This document shows positions 12,238-25,929 of a stretch of DNA of 64,000 nucleotides, piece by piece; positions within the stretch are counted from its first letter, which is position 1, and each line of letters begins with the position of its first letter. The position numbers and the translations under genes were made by a program. Source of the stretch: Mytilus californianus (lineage: Eukaryota > Mollusca > Bivalvia > Mytilida > Mytilidae). The DNA is taken from positions 9,594,348-9,658,347 of the forward strand of contig NW_026262668.1 of NCBI RefSeq assembly GCF_021869535.1, in the 5' to 3' direction. The notes below the pieces were generated by a model. That model did no database searches. It had not been told where the DNA came from and saw only the letters and a program-made list of their open reading frames with translations.

Positions 12238-14191
12238 CTGTAACTTTGAGTAAAATAAACTTTCTTTTTAAAAATTGAAAACTTGTACATGTAATTTAGA
12301 AAATATACTATTTATATATTGTCACCTTACTTTATCAAAATTTGAAGGAGGAAAACTCCACGCTAAAAATAAAACCTAAGATTTTATGTAATAATACAAA
12401 CAGTTGGAGTTCTTCATATGAATTAGCCAATGTTCAAAATAACCATAAAATATCAAATAATTGTTTTGTAAACAGCTGGAGATCTATACACTTTTGTCAA
12501 TGTCAAATTATTCAGGCTTTATTCATTATTATTTGGAATTATCATTTCAGAACCATTGGAGAAATTTAATATCATTTAGTTTTCTACATCAGACAAAATT
12601 CTAAATTTGTACTTTATCAGAAATAATCAGGGAAATGAAGAAATATTGTAAACTATATCAAATTGTAAATTATGTTATAAAACAGAAAAAACTCCACTAA
12701 TATAATAAAATTTTATTTACAGGAAAGACATTTATTTCTTTATTTCTGCAGAGATAGAATTAAAATTGGCTAATGTTTGACTTTGTTGGACAATAAAGGA
12801 AAAAATTGACAAAAGGCATGAAATCACAAACACACAAAGTGGAGATAACTCATTATGTCAAAACAGCTATGATTTTAATGTTAAAAAATGTTTATTCTAA
12901 CTAATACCTCATGACAGCATTTTGATTTTTATCAATTTTTTGTACAAATATTTGTCCATTTAATAAATAAATTTGCACTTTATCCTGTAAGAAAGGCTAA
13001 AAGTGGCCAGACATAGTATATATAATATCAAAACATTATTTTTCAATTTACATCATTATTCCTGTACTTAAGATATAATTTACTTTATAGGTTTATATAA
13101 ACTCAAATATTTTCTTTTCTACATAAAACCTCTCGACCCATTGAAAAAGTATTTACTTGACAAACACCTAATAATAAATCTGGCCTGGTTTTGTTTACCT
13201 ATCTCATTGAAAACGAATGATAGGTCTGTTTACATGTGAAAGGTATATGCCATGTGAAAAGCAAATGAAACACCTTTAGCTATTTGTTCATCAATACAAT
13301 GCAATGTTTGGACTGTCCATAGAACTATTCTGTTGCATTGTTACAATTTACGTTAGTGGTTATGTTAATTCATTTTGTATGGTTATATTTGTAAAGTGAA
13401 TTAAACGGCTAATTTAATTTTATATATCAAAAATAATTTAATTTTACACTTTATTAGCTTAGTTGAATTAAAATTCTAGGACTAATTATTGAAGAAATCA
13501 GTCATATTAATTTCAGGCATATTTAAGAACAGCTTCACATCAACGCAATGCAAATTTGTGATTGTATACTCGAAAAAGGGTCATGATAATCAAAAACTCA
13601 ACCCTTCCTTTTTAGGTCGATGATATCAATTTACAGAACTGCATCTCACATAGCCGGTTTCTATTGAAAATTTGAGAATTACAAAATCAATCAAACCCAT
13701 ATATACATGGACAACATACAGGAAACAACTGACTTAGAAATTGACAACATCTCACCTTTAACGACTTTGTAAATGACAGGTAAATAATGACCTAACATCT
13801 AGGACAATACAACAATAATCTACTGTCAGATAAAGAGGTGAGAAACCTGTCAATAAAATCTCAATATGGTTAAGTTGCCTGTTATTCACATGCTGATCAG
13901 GCCAATTCTTGTTTTATTGCATTTATGGTCCAAATGGATCTTTTAAAAGTTATTTAAGAAGAATATTGTAAAACAAAGGATGCCAAACTGGGTTTTTTTC
14001 TATAACAATTTTAAGACATTTACATGTAGTTTGTGTGTATTGATAACATCTACATCTATACTTTTTTGAAGTTTCTGGTCTCTTCCAACTATTCTTCCTT
14101 CACATGAAGATCTTAGTATCGAAAGGATTCAATATAAATAAAAAGACCTGTGGGGAAGAAATATTGACAGCTACACACAACAAAATCAATC
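12238..14191. other. No identifiable gene
   Basis: AT-rich sequence with no exon or repeat that I can support; the less AT-rich patch around 13600-13700 has stops in all frames. Confidence 0.4.
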
Positions 14192-15244
14192 CACAAGAGT
14201 GCACACGCTGAAATGTCTCGCCTTCTTTATTAATCATTGATATTATGTTGATAGTCCTAAATATAAAGCTTTTTTACAACTGTCACATAAACTTAACATT
14301 AACCAAGTAAACTAAACATTGACCAATGAACCATGAAAATGAGGTCAAGGTCAGATGAACCATGCTAGGCAGGCATGTACAGCTAATAATTCTTTCATAC
14401 AACAAATATAGTTGACCTATTGCTTATAGTCTTAAGAAAAATAGACCAAAACACAAAAACTTAACACTGAGCAATGAACCTTGAAAATGAGGTCAAGGTC
14501 AAATAAAACCTGTGTGACTGACATATAGATCATAAAATATTTCCATACACCAAATATAGTTGAACTATTGCATATAGTATTAGAAAAAAAGACCAAAACT
14601 CAAAACTTAACTTTGACCACTGAACCATGAAAATGAGGTCAAGGTCAGATGACACCTGCCAGCTAGACATGCACACCTTACAATCATTCCATACACCAAA
14701 TATAGTAGACCTATTGCATACAGTATAAGAAAAACAGAACAAAACACAAAAACTTAACTATAACCACTGAACCATGAAAATGAGGTCAAGGTCAGATGAC
14801 ACCTGCCAGTTGGACATGTACACCTTACAGTCCTTCCATACACCGAATATACAAGACCTATTGCTTATAGTATCTGAGATATGGACTTGACCATCAAAAC
14901 TTAACCTTGTTCACTGATCCATGAAATGAGGTCGAGGTCAAGTGAAAACTGTCTGACGGGCATGAGGACCTTGCAAGGTACGCACATACCAAATATAGTT
15001 ATCCTATTATAAGAGAGAATTTAACATTACAAAAAATCTTAACTTTTTTTTCAAGTAGTCACTGAACCATGAAAATGAGGTCAAGGACATTGGACATGTG
15101 ACTGACGGAAACTTCGTAACATGAGGCATCCAGATCTTCCACCTTCTAAAATATAAAGCTTTTAAGAAGTTAGCTAACGCCGCCGCCGGATCACTATCCC
15201 TATGTCGAGCTTTCTGCGACAAAAGTCGCAGGCTCGACAAAAAT
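14192..15244 (-). mobile_element. GTCGAGC-family element, minus copy
   Basis: On the minus strand it starts at 15244 with TTTTTGTCGAGCCTGCGACT and a second CTCGAC inverted motif, then a CGGCGGC segment, then about six tandem units of about 150-160 bp marked by TTGACCTCATTTTCATGGTT. It ends with GGCGAGACATTTCAGCGTG and a short hairpin (AGCGTGTGCACTCT). A matching plus-strand copy is at 43591-44790 in MOCOS intron 3. Short frames inside it are not genes. Confidence 0.85.
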
Positions 15245-15404
15245 CACACATGTTCCAAGTTATCATGCATTATCTTCAATGACGGTCCAAGGTGCATACA
15301 ATTGCCAAAGTATGGTCTAGCACAGCTGTGAATGAATTGAACAGAGAATATCATATAGTTGGCCATCAACTCCAATTTCCTTAAATAGTGAATGATGACA
15401 ACCA

Positions 15405-15720
15405 CTAATGAAATCCAGTTTTGGATTTAAATGTTCGATGAAAGACCAGATTTTACATTTCATTATAGTTAATTTTCCTTTCTTTGATAATGATGTTTCT
15501 TTGAACCTGTTTTTATATTTGTATATAGTGTGCATATTTCCCAACTGGTTTGCAGTTCATGTACTTGTGTCTGTAGTGACGTTTCAGATTTCAATGAACA
15601 TTCTATGTATCACTAGTAAATTAAATGATTTTGTTACTGTAAATTACTTAAAACTTTTACTTAATTTTTTCATAGATAAAAAATTTGGCTGCAAATGTAT
15701 AGTTCTTATTAAAAACATAT
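15405..15720 (+). pseudogene. Decayed reverse-transcriptase-type retroelement fragment
   Basis: The plus strand encodes FIIVNFPFFDNDVS in one frame and then, after a frame change, YSVHISQLV and SDVSDFNEHSMY. These resemble the segment after the RT core in a bivalve retroelement whose better copy is in this window at 59838-61310 (minus: KTKLYDKRDDFSFSIVNFSF). Frame changes make it a relic. The 112-codon open frame 15408-15746 is only partly element-derived. Confidence 0.45.
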
Positions 15721-15956
15721 CACCTCCTGATTATTACAGCAAATAAAGCAAGTAACTTGATGTTTTTACACTAAATCTGTGGCATGTGTACCGACTGATA
15801 CTTTAATCTTAAAGAACATGGTTTGTTAATTAATTGCTATTGGTTTTATTATAACTAGCTTTCGGTAACTCTTAGTACTCATTAGATTGTCACTTTGTGT
15901 TTTTCATCTTTATGTCCATAGTTTTTTTGTTGCTGTCGCCTGTCGACTAAATTTGT

Positions 15957-16228
15957 TTTTCAATAAATCAGGCTGTTGGTTTTTTATTTGAACTGTTTCA
16001 CATTTTATAGCTGGCTTTATGGTAGTGGTTTTACCCATTAATAAAGGCTGTACAGTCCCCTTTAGTTGCTTAAATTCACTTCATTTGGACTCAGCTGGAT
16101 TATAAGAATAACAACAATTATAGTTCCATTTAAGGGCCCTTGATGGGCGACATAGCATTTATATATACAAACATTTTGTAGAACAAAAAATAGGGGTCTC
16201 ATTGGAAATTGTACCACATCTTTTTTAT
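15957..16228 (-). repeat. SINE-like GATGTGG repeat, diverged copy
   Basis: Read on the minus strand it carries AAGATGTGGTACAATTTCCA and, further on, GAAGTGAATTTAAGCAACTA and AAAGCCAGCTATAAAATG, the diverged phrases of the repeat best preserved at 63362-63540. An apparently unrelated segment of about 90 bp (about 16100-16190) separates the two halves. Confidence 0.6.
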
Positions 16229-16871
16229 ATATTATATTGGTCTGTGTACAGTTAAACAAGTTATCAAGATATATAATTATAGCTTTGTGTCATAGGTTAA
16301 ACCCACCTGATCTATCATTTCATTCTGAGAATCAAATGCTCACATCTTATTTTTGTCGTGTTGGATTGCTGTCTGGACAATTTCTTCACATGTCCTTTAA
16401 TTGTCATTGAGATAAATATTTTCTACTTTTGGTAATTTCCTTTAATTTACAATTTACATTTTTTTTCTTCATTTTACAGGACAAACATCGTATTTTAATA
16501 CATTATTTGCTACAAAAAGTCAGAAATCTCCACTAATCAAATAACAAACTCTCTATATATATACATTTAATATACTATTTCTAATTTCTTTGGTCAGAGT
16601 TACAGTCCATAATTGACAATAATCATAAAGGTGAACAACTGACCACAACAATCCCATTGATTTACTGGACAAATGACCGTTATTATCCAGATCAAATACT
16701 TTATTGTTATAATCAGTCGCCATATATGTAAATACTAAATGATTTGTATACACAAGTTTATGTATGTACATACCTCTTCAAAATCATAACTATACAGAGT
16801 AAATAGAGCTGATCTATAGTAAAGTAAATTATCCCAAAGAGTTTTTTTCATTTGTGATTGAGTGCTTTCAA

Positions 16872-17030
16872 GATTGAGGTGAAAGATACCAAAGAGACAT
16901 TCAAACTCATAAGTCGAAATCAAACTGACAATGCCATGTGGTAATTATATAAAAAACCAAAAACAACAAAAAGTCAAACATCAGTGAAATCGAAAAACAA
17001 CATAGAAAACTAAAGACTCTCAGCAACAAA
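16872..17030 (-). repeat. Retroelement-associated repeat fragment
   Basis: The phrases GGTGAAAGATACCAAAGAGA, CATTCAAACTCATAAGTCGA and GAAAACTAAAGACT match those at 32270-32485 and 59838-59960. In the latter they lie beside a minus-strand RT relic, hence the orientation. Confidence 0.65.
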
Positions 17031-17207
17031 GTTTGAAGATGAAAAGTACTGGTTGTGGATTCTTGAGTTCATGATCCCAAATTTCTATATGTGTAATGTA
17101 TTTTCGAGAGCAAACCATTGTCTATCTTTATGTACAATTTAAGGATTCTTCATCAACCAAAACTTGAATATGACTGAAAAAATTGTTCTACAACACATGT
17201 TTGTAAA

Positions 17208-17665
17208 GTGTTTTATAAGTGTGATGACTAGGGAGTCAAAAACCACAGAAAAAAGTTACTCTTTTTGAGATTAAGGTAAAATCTACTTCAGTAAATTGGC
17301 CATTGAGACAATTAAAAATATTAGTGTATCTATCACTGCATATAAATGACAAACATTAATTTCATAAACTACCCGACTGGCTGAATTTTCCTCCACTTTT
17401 ACAAATTTAAAGTCACTGGGTACTGACCTATCCACAGATATACTCTTAATTAGATCCACAGATGTACTCTAAAGATTTGCAAACATCCACCTTATATAAT
17501 CAAATAAAAATGTTAGTTATATTATGCAACTATCATATGGTCTCATCTTGCACAACTATCATACGATCTCATCTTGTATACAACAAAGAAATAGACAAAA
17601 TTTGCAGTAACAGTTATAGCTAATTTCTGTGTCATCTGTGATACCATCAGCACTTCTTAATCTGC
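17208..17665. repeat. Segmental duplication, unit A (about 455 bp)
   Basis: The sequence from AAGTGTTTTATAAGTGTGAT to the CTTCTTAATCTGC end recurs as unit B at 17671-18803. Shared phrases include ACATCCACCTTATATAATC, TTATATTATGCAACTATCAT and AATTTGCAGTAACAGT. Unit A has no insertion after GGGAGTCAAAAACC and so acts as the reference empty site. Confidence 0.8.
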
Positions 17666-17670
17666 AGCAA

Positions 17671-18803
17671 AGTGCTTTATAAGTGTGATAGGTTCATAAC
17701 TTAAGGGAGTCCAAATAATTATGACGTCTTGAGAGGCTATTTTGTTTTTTGTTCAAGACGTCATAATTATTTGGACTAAACTTAAGGGAGTCAAAAAACA
17801 ACAGAAAAGTAAATCTTTTTTGGATAAAGGTAGAGTCAATATTTTTAACTGGGTACTCTAAAGTACAGCTGTTTTTGTTATGTTTTTTTTTTAATTATCT
17901 GTTCAATTGTATCATTTGAAATCAACTTGCAAATACATAGTGTTGATCTTCCTTCCATTATTTATAGAGAAAATTATATAGATTTTTTACGTATGTTAAT
18001 CTATGCCGCATTTTGCTAAAATAAAAATCAGCAAAAAAGAGTAAACATAGAATATAACTTCTGTCTAACACCTCAATGTTGCCTGTATAAGAAAGTCTTT
18101 TATGAGTCATCTTCAGACTTAGTGCACCATCTATAATTTTACAAAAAAGGAAGAAATACCAAAGGACAAAATCAGAAAGCAGATGTTAAATGACAGACAA
18201 AATTAACTGCCAAAGGAAAAGAGATAAACAAGCACACATCAGTCCACAAAACACTATACAGAAAAATAAAAGATTGATCAACAAAAAACCCATTAAAACC
18301 AAGGATGAAATACTAAGGAGCTCTGAAAGGGTAAGCATGAGTTCCTACTTCAATAGGGGCACCTGAACTGATCAAAATCTAAATGTCTGATGGCAGTGGT
18401 TATTTGTATAGGAATAGGTAAATAAGCTACTTCAGTCACTTTGCCACAGAGACAATAAAAAAAATAAGGGTATCTGACTGCATTGGCAAGTATAATTATA
18501 ATACATGACAAATATAAGTTTCCTAAATTATCTGAATTACAATGTTTTCATCCCCTTTCACAAATTTAGAGTCAGGGCACTGACATTTTGGTAAGATTTA
18601 CTCTAAAGAATCTCAGTAAAGAAAGAATGAACATCCACCTTATATAATCCAATTAAACTGTTACTTATATTATGCAACTATCATAAGATCTCATCTTATA
18701 TAGGACACAGAAATGTAGAAAATTTGCAGTAACAGTAATATCTTAATTCTGTGCCATCTCTGTATTACCATCATCATCACAGCCTTAGTCTGCTTTTTGG
18801 TTT
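17671..18803. repeat. Segmental duplication, unit B, with two insertions
   Basis: Matches unit A at 17671-17832 and again at about 18408-18803. It is interrupted by a 25-bp inverted-repeat hairpin (17708-17777) and by about 575 bp (17833-18407) that includes a retroelement-associated fragment at 18140-18350 (phrases GGAGCTCTGAAAGGGTAAGC, AAATACCAAAGGACAAAATC). Confidence 0.75.
17708..17777. mobile_element. Perfect 25-bp inverted repeat (hairpin insertion)
   Basis: The left arm 17708-17732 (starting AGTCCAAATAATTATGACGT) and right arm 17753-17777 are exact reverse complements separated by a 20-bp loop. The phrase AACTTAAGGGAGTC occurs on both sides (about 17698-17711 and 17779-17792), and the same site in unit A (about 17230) has one GGGAGTC and no hairpin. 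This is a probable recent insertion of a tiny palindromic element. Confidence 0.75.
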
Positions 18804-18994
18804 AGTGTGTCAGATTATGGCCTATTTTTGGAATACAAATTATTACCAGGTTATTATTGGACTATTTGAATTACTTAGTGCCATAGAATGAAGCTGAAAA
18901 ATATAGGTGTGAAAAATTAACAACCTGCAGAAAGAATATATTATTCCATTAAGTGTCGTAGTAAAGATACATTATAAATATATATAAACAAGTA

Positions 18995-19402
18995 TTCTGT
19001 GAGTAAATTGCCTGGCAATACATAGTCCCTTACCGGTTAAAAATTCATTGTACTGGAACAAAATGCTAACTTGATCTATAACTTGTCATGGTTTAAACTA
19101 TATAACAATTATCAAGTCAAATATCTTCAAGCATGACGAAAAAAAAATTTGGAAAATTGATTATTTGAGCGTATTTTCTAAGTCCAAGGACCATAACTCT
19201 GCACAAAATCATCAGACCGGAACATAATTTGAACTTGATCTGTAACTGGTCATGTTGAAACAATACACCAAATATCAAATCAATATCTTCAAGCATGAAG
19301 AAAAAAAGTGTGGAAAACTGATTTGCCAGACTGACGGATGGACAAACAGACAGACAGACGGAGTGCAAACCTAAAGTCCCCTTTGACTTCGTGGGACTAA
19401 TA
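18995..19402 (-). mobile_element. AGTCCC-family non-autonomous element
   Basis: The minus strand starts at about 19402 with ATTATTAGTCCCACGAAGTC, runs through two units of about 145 bp (CATGAAGAAAAAAAGTG-type phrases on +), and ends with GGGACTATG (complement of AGTCCC, 19024-19029), followed by the perfect hairpin ATTGCCAGGCAAT (19007-19019). Small frames such as 19117-19368 are repeat artefacts. Confidence 0.7.
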
Positions 19403-22284
19403 ATGTGAAAGCAGCTAATTTGGAATGAAATTTGAACTCAATATTTCAGTCTTCAGTCAAAAGTATATGATATTTTAAGCTATAAACTGACATCAGCTGA
19501 ACCATATATATATATATGTTATATGCCTCTATCCTATAGCATTATGGTATTCCATCATGTTTATCGGTATTTTAATCTGCATAAATGATGTAAATTTTTC
19601 AGTATATGTTGATTTTTCTATCCTTTTCAACATCATAATTATGAATAACTTTTAGAAGATACATTTAGACTCAGAATGTTCTCATATCTGCTAGTTTTAC
19701 TTATAATTACTTTCATTAGTACCTTCAAAGGTCACAGTTTTTATATGGTTCCATTTAAGCTGCAACTTCAAACTTTAAAAACACTGCACCATTAAAATTC
19801 CCAGTGCCTTTCAAAACCAGGACTTAAAAGACAAAGATACGGTCTATAATGCTTTTCCTTGTTTGTTCTGAATGGACTTTCATTCTACATGACCATCTTA
19901 GAACTTAAATTTAGCCGTATTCAGATACAATGTACAAAATGTATCAAGTGAGAAATCTATGAAAGAATGATATATATAGTCATTAATTTGTTTAAAACAT
20001 TCTAAGGTTAATTTTCCAAATATGCTTAAGATGGACAAATCTGAAAATCACCCTTTTTGTCATGTTTAAAAAATCATCTTACCTTGATTATAACATTTTT
20101 GATAGCAAATGATAGGAAACCCTTATTAAAGCACTGTACAAGTTTGGTATTACCTCTTCATTTGTAATTCTTAGAGAAAAGACATTTTCATCCAAGAAAC
20201 ATGCCCTACAGGAGACAAAAAAAGTAAATCTGTCATTACATGACCAAAGAATCAATAGAATAACATGAGAGAGCCGTAATTATTCCTGTTACCAGGTAAT
20301 TGAAAGATTTAAGGTCTAGAAGAATTTTTATAGAAAATCTATTTTCTTAGATTATGTACCAGTGTCTCTCCCATGTAAATCCAAGTTGCCTGATATCATA
20401 TTGATTCATAAATAATCTGTTAGCCTCGCTCACTGAATCCTCAATGAAGATAGTGTGATTATAGTGTTATAAAGTTTCATTGCTTTACACTGGGATCCCT
20501 ATAAAAACTTCTATTTAGACTGACTGCTGTATTATGGGAAATATTCTTTTAATGTATTTGAACTATGAAACACAGGGTTATAAAGCTTATGGGTTTTTCT
20601 TATTAAAGATGGGTACTCAATTTTTCTTCTTCAAATTATTCATAAATTCTAATCAAGAACAATTTAAGTAAGAGGTTTAAAAATATTAGCTAACCAACAA
20701 TTACACAGTAAATGATATGACATAATTGAATATTTCAGTCAGAATTGTACAAAATTAGAACACACCTTTTCTCCTCAACAATGCAAACATATTGACAATG
20801 GATGTGAAATGGCTTGAGACAGGCATACATGGTGCTACGTAGGTGCCGTCTTAAACCACAGTAAGATGTGAGCATTTGCTCCAAGTAATATCATCCTCAC
20901 TGTAACTTTTAGATGAAGAACCACAATAAAAAGGATGTACCTTTGCTTTTGTAAGTCATGAATTGATACACCATGCCCTTTCTTTTTCATTATAGACAAA
21001 TGCAAAAAAGGTTGAAATTTGACCTTTGAAAAATAGTCTCTAAATCTATGGCCATTAAGGGTACACATTTATGAAACAACAACCCAACACAACTTATTTT
21101 GTCTCTTCTTTCTACCGTGTATTACAGAACAGAATACATTTTGTTTTGTATATTTTAGAATTTCACTACCCAAGGTTGAAACCTTTTGGTTGATAAGTGA
21201 TAAAGTTATATAATAATAAATAAAAGTCTTTATTTCTTTGTGATAATTACAGGTAGGGATTGTAATTATCACCACACACAGACAGGTGTTCCAAGGGGAC
21301 CCAAGGGGCCAATATAGGATAGGAAGAAAGGCGTTAACTTGGATGTAATGTAAACAATGTATCTCAAGATATTTTCTTTTGTGTGTGGGTTCTTTAAATT
21401 CTAATCCATGTAATTTTTTCAGCACTGAGTTGACCTTTATCATATCACTAGGGGATCAATGAAATCATGATATTAAAATTATGTAATGTCTTATCAAAAG
21501 TTGTGTAAAGTGCATTTTTAGATTTAAATATCAGTTCAATAGTAAGCATACCCCAAAATTTGTTGTGTATTCATGCTTTAAAGGCACAAAATTATTATTT
21601 CTGTTGAATAAAAGTAGATGCTGTGAAAATATGTCAGATGTTCAAAACTGTTATCTTTGTATGAATAAAATATATGAAAACAATTTGCAGGGTATACTTC
21701 AGATTAAAGTTATAAATTTGGCTGTTCCTAATTTTAAACTAGGCTTAAGACAGTTTTTTATTATTATTAAAACCACCTGGTCTGGGTGTATATTAAATAT
21801 ATCAGGTTAATACACAATGTAAAAAGAGACGGAACATTGTTACTCACAACTTATGCTTCGGCATGTTCGGTTTTTCATCAAATGAGACAAAATTTAACCA
21901 GAATAAATTTGCATACTCAATCAGAACTGAAGAAAATAACAGAAGAATTAACCTTTGAATATACTTAATTTTATTTAAGAATAAAGCAGAAATTAATTTA
22001 TATGAGGGTTACCGAGTTCCGTTACATTCAAATACAATAAACCACATTTAAAATCTCATATAAATGCAAATCTCCCTCTGATTATTCAGCTATAATAATA
22101 AAAGACTTAATCAAGTTCAAATCCTTAAATACTTGTATCAGGTCATTGAAGAACGGTCCTCAGTCATGATTAAGTATCAACTTTTAGACCAAAATAGTTT
22201 CTGCTACATCAAAACTGTCCAGAGGTTCATGTGAAAAATACATGGATCCCCATATGAATCTTGCAATTTATTCCTCAATACAGA
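19403..22284. other. No confirmed gene
   Basis: AT-rich. The longest frames (minus 21069-21443, 124 codons; plus 21565-21810) show no recognisable domain, signal or family motif and no supporting splice sites. I see no known repeat family here. Confidence 0.4.
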
Positions 22285-23207
22285 AAATAAATGGGGAATG
22301 TGGCCATGGGACACAGATGATGCCCCTACTTGCATATAACATTATAAAGGGACGATAACCCAAGAACAGTAAAAGTGACACTTCCCAAATTTGTACTTGA
22401 TCTAAGTTTTGTGGTAATAATTAAGCATTGGATATAAGTTTCATAACATTTAGTTGGGGAAAATTTAAGTTAGAGAACGGAAACGTAATTCAGCAATTTT
22501 TCCATTTGTAATGGGGCATAACTCTAGAACGGTAAAAGTGACGCCACCAAAATTTAAACTTGATCTGTGTTTTGTGGTAATTAGCATTGTGCATAAGTTT
22601 CATAACATTTGGTTGAGGAAAACTAAAGTTAGAGAACAGAACAAATATTTCAGCAATTTTTTCATTTGTAAAGGGCATAACTCTAGAACGGTAAAAGTGA
22701 CATGACCAAAACTTGATCTGTGTTTTGTGGTAATAGGCATTGTGTATAAGTTTCATAACATTTGGTAGAGGCAAACTTAAGTAATAGAGAACAGAAACGA
22801 CAAATTCAGCAATTTTTCCATTTGTCAAGGGGCATAACTCTAAAACGGTAAAAGTGATGCCACCAAAATTTGAACTTGATCTGTGTTTTGTGGTAATTAG
22901 CATTGTACATAAGTTTCATAACATTTGGTTAAGGCAAACTAAAGATAGAGAAAGGAAACAAAAAATTCAGCAATTTTTCCATTTGTAAAGGGGCATAACT
23001 CTAGAACGGTAAAAGTGACGCCCCAAAATTCAATCTTGATCTGTGTTTTGTGGTAATAAGCATTGTGTATATGTTTCATAACATCCAGTTGAGGCAACTA
23101 AAGTTGGAGAATGGAAACCAATTTTGGGACGTAAGGACAGACGTACGGACGTACAGATAGACAAGGGTAAAACTTAATGCCCCTCCGCTATGGCGCGGGC
23201 ATAAAAA
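22285..23207 (-). mobile_element. ATGCCCCC-family element, minus copy with 5-6 core units
   Basis: On the minus strand it begins at 23207 with TTTTTATGCCCGCGCC, has tandem units of about 155 bp (marker CATAACTCTAGAACGGTAAA on +, at about 22515, 22675, 22835, 22990), then GGGGCATCATC and a degenerate TGTGTCCCATGG hairpin arm at 22297-22312. The 137-codon minus frame 22490-22903 is three copies of the same unit, not a gene. Confidence 0.85.
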
Positions 23208-23884
23208 GCACTGGGCCAGTAAAGAATTTGTTATACAACGATTGCTTTGGAGTAGAGTGAACATGACAAACAAGATTGTACCAACTGATTAAGGAATTTC
23301 AAAATGAAATAAAACTTCATAGTTGAATTGCCTCATTATTTTTAATCTTTTTTATTTTATTTTTTTTTTATCTAGGATGAGTTTAAACATTTTGGCTTCT
23401 GACACTAAAATCAATGTTTCCAGGCTAAGTCTCCCTTGGATATTTAAGCATAAGAGTACCATGATACAATAATTTTCATCATGAATCTTTTTTTGAAAAA
23501 AGATTTCCTAAATTCAATCAACAGTTTTCTATTTTTTTTAAATCACAGGTCACTCATCAGCAAGCATGTTTCATTCACATTTGGTATTCTTTACTGACCA
23601 AAAGTATGCTTTTTATCACCATCACACTCTGCTCATAGTACTACTTATCAAAACGAATCTACATGAATAGATTAAATCTTATGTGAATAAGTACAAAATC
23701 CTCATATGAACTTTTAAGAAATCCTTGACATATATCACATTTTAATGACTGGTTTATTCCCTGCAGTGAACCTCGTTAATCCCTTTAAAACTTACCCTTT
23801 CAATTTTCCATTCAACATGACTAGAAATATTAAAGTATTGAATAATAAGATGTTCCAGACTAAAATCATGTGTAAATAATCTCT

Positions 23885-24032
23885 CTTAATGGTTTCAGAA
23901 ACATGTCAGGTATCATAAAACATACCACAAAAGAGGGATTTAAAAAGGGAGATAACTTAATGGTTTCAGAAACATGTCAGGTATCATAAAACATACCATA
24001 AAAGGGCGATTTTAAAAGGGAGATAACTCAAT
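23885..24032. repeat. 71-bp direct duplication
   Basis: Two adjacent copies of a unit starting CTTAATGGTTTCAGAAACAT and ending AAAGGGAGATAA differ by only a few bases (GAGGGATTTAAAAA versus GGGCGATTTTAAAA), so the duplication is fairly recent. Confidence 0.9.
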
Positions 24033-25223
24033 GCTTTCAAATTTGATTTCAAATTTCACACAAAAAAAGATTGAAAAATACTGTGACATTATTCATAAAA
24101 TATGAAAATATATCAACTGCAGCATATGATTCAATCTCAGCAAACAGTTTTTATTTAATTTCAAATCTTGTATTATCTATAATACCATACATGCCATATG
24201 ACAATCAACAGTTAAGAGCCACCCACAGATTATTTTTTCTGATACCACCATACCATTTAGGAGGAAATCTTAACAACATGACATTTTATAAAATACCATT
24301 TACCCTTGATCTTCATGGGCCTTATCGAACTGTCAAAATCCTACCTGTATTAATATCTGGATACTCAATGTTATGAAACCAAACAAGAATATGTGTCCAT
24401 AGGATATAGTATGCCTTGCTCACACTATCACAAGAAAAGTGCAAATTCTGGGTCAAAATACCTAATTTGTGATTAATTACCTTAAAACACCATAATATGA
24501 CTGATTCACAGACAGGAAAACACAATGCTCCTTACTATTGTAGACTCAGGGCATAATAGTATAAAAACAATGTCAATACTCCATGAAATCATATAAACCA
24601 GACCCAAGAATAACAATACCATGCTTTGCCACCATTAAATATTATAGCACCACCCTTGGATTTCCAGCACAAACCATAATAATTTTTAAGATTATACCAG
24701 ATATTTAGTTTGGAAAATATTTCTTAATCAATACAAATTTCATTGATTTTGAAAGACTGATTAATTATTGTTTTTTTCCTAAAATTATGATACAAGCATA
24801 TATATATATATATATATTTAATACATGTATGATTAATGCATTGTAAAAGGTATCAAATTTATCAACATTTTTCAACATATTATTATTAATCACTCTTGAA
24901 ATTTTTTTGTTTTGATTCCTGAAACATGTATCAAAAAAGAAATGGCAAACCACTGGAGCCTCGATTTTATTCCAGAAAGCATCAACAAGTACATCGTTAG
25001 AAAGTAACTTTAGAAAGTAAATCCTCAAAGAACGAAAAATGAAGGTTTTCTCATAATGTTGTACTGAGAGGCATACATAAATGAGAAAAACATACCATTA
25101 ATTAATTTCACACTTGTGAAGAAAGAAACATAGTCACTTTTCACAGAAGAGCTGTTCATCTTGATAAAATGTTAAAGAAAATCTGTAAAGAATCATAAAC
25201 ATGTGAAGGTGAAACGCAAAGTT

Positions 25224-25241
25224 TTAGAGGTCATCATCGTC
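25224..25241 (-). CDS. Candidate terminal exon (encodes DDDDL-stop)
   Basis: On the minus strand a strong acceptor, TTGTTGTTTTCCTCAG, is followed by codons for Asp-Asp-Asp-Asp-Leu and TAA (25224-25226). A short acidic C-terminal exon of this kind is plausible in animals, but 18 bases carry little information and no upstream partner exon was identified. Chance remains a real possibility. Confidence 0.2.
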   Translation of the reverse strand, partial: DDDDL

Positions 25242-25929
25242 CTGAGGAAAACAACAAATTACTGCCAAAACACATTTTGAATTATGATACCAGTTGTTGT
25301 ATGAGTTTAGTGTATGTATATTGCATATCATCTTGACAAAATTTTGTATCTTATATACACCTGGTAATAAAAATTGATTGATAATTATGTTGCCATAACT
25401 CAATGTCCAGTCACTTTAACATGAAGATGCTTCTGCATTCTTATAAAACCTCTGCATAATAAGTTGTGAATATTAACACAACTTTATTTATAAGATATAT
25501 AACAAACTGAGTTTCTGAAGTATTATAAGTATTCCAAGTTTGAACTTCTGACCTCTGACCTGTTTATGTAAGCTTAATTTAAGGAAGTAATGTCCTTGAT
25601 AAAGTCAACTGAAGCACATGACCTCTTGTCTCAAGAGAGAAATATAATCTTCCCTCTAATCTTGTACTTCTACAGAACAAGGGGCCCTTGTAAAATTACA
25701 TTTTCGACTGGTACAGAAACTAACATACTTGAGATCAATGAAAATTCTGTCAGACTTCTTTCTAGCAGCTGACATAAAATATTTGATGACTTTTACATGC
25801 ATATATACATGTAATAATTTTTTCTTGTCTCTTTAAAAATTGAAATTCTAAAATGATGATCATAATAATTATACAATTTTCTTTCATTTTCTTAAGAGAA
25901 CAATGGGACATATATAGACTCAAGACAAT

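Noticed and set aside
15408-15746. 112-codon plus frame as a gene
   Set aside because: Its start resembles part of a retroelement but the frame shifts away from it; a relic, not a gene.
21069-21443. 124-codon minus frame
   Set aside because: No domain, no splice support, low-complexity AT-driven residues (YYYITLS, KKRQNK); most likely chance.
24071-24376. 101-codon plus frame
   Set aside because: No recognisable motif and no neighbouring exon signals; consistent with a chance frame in AT-rich DNA.
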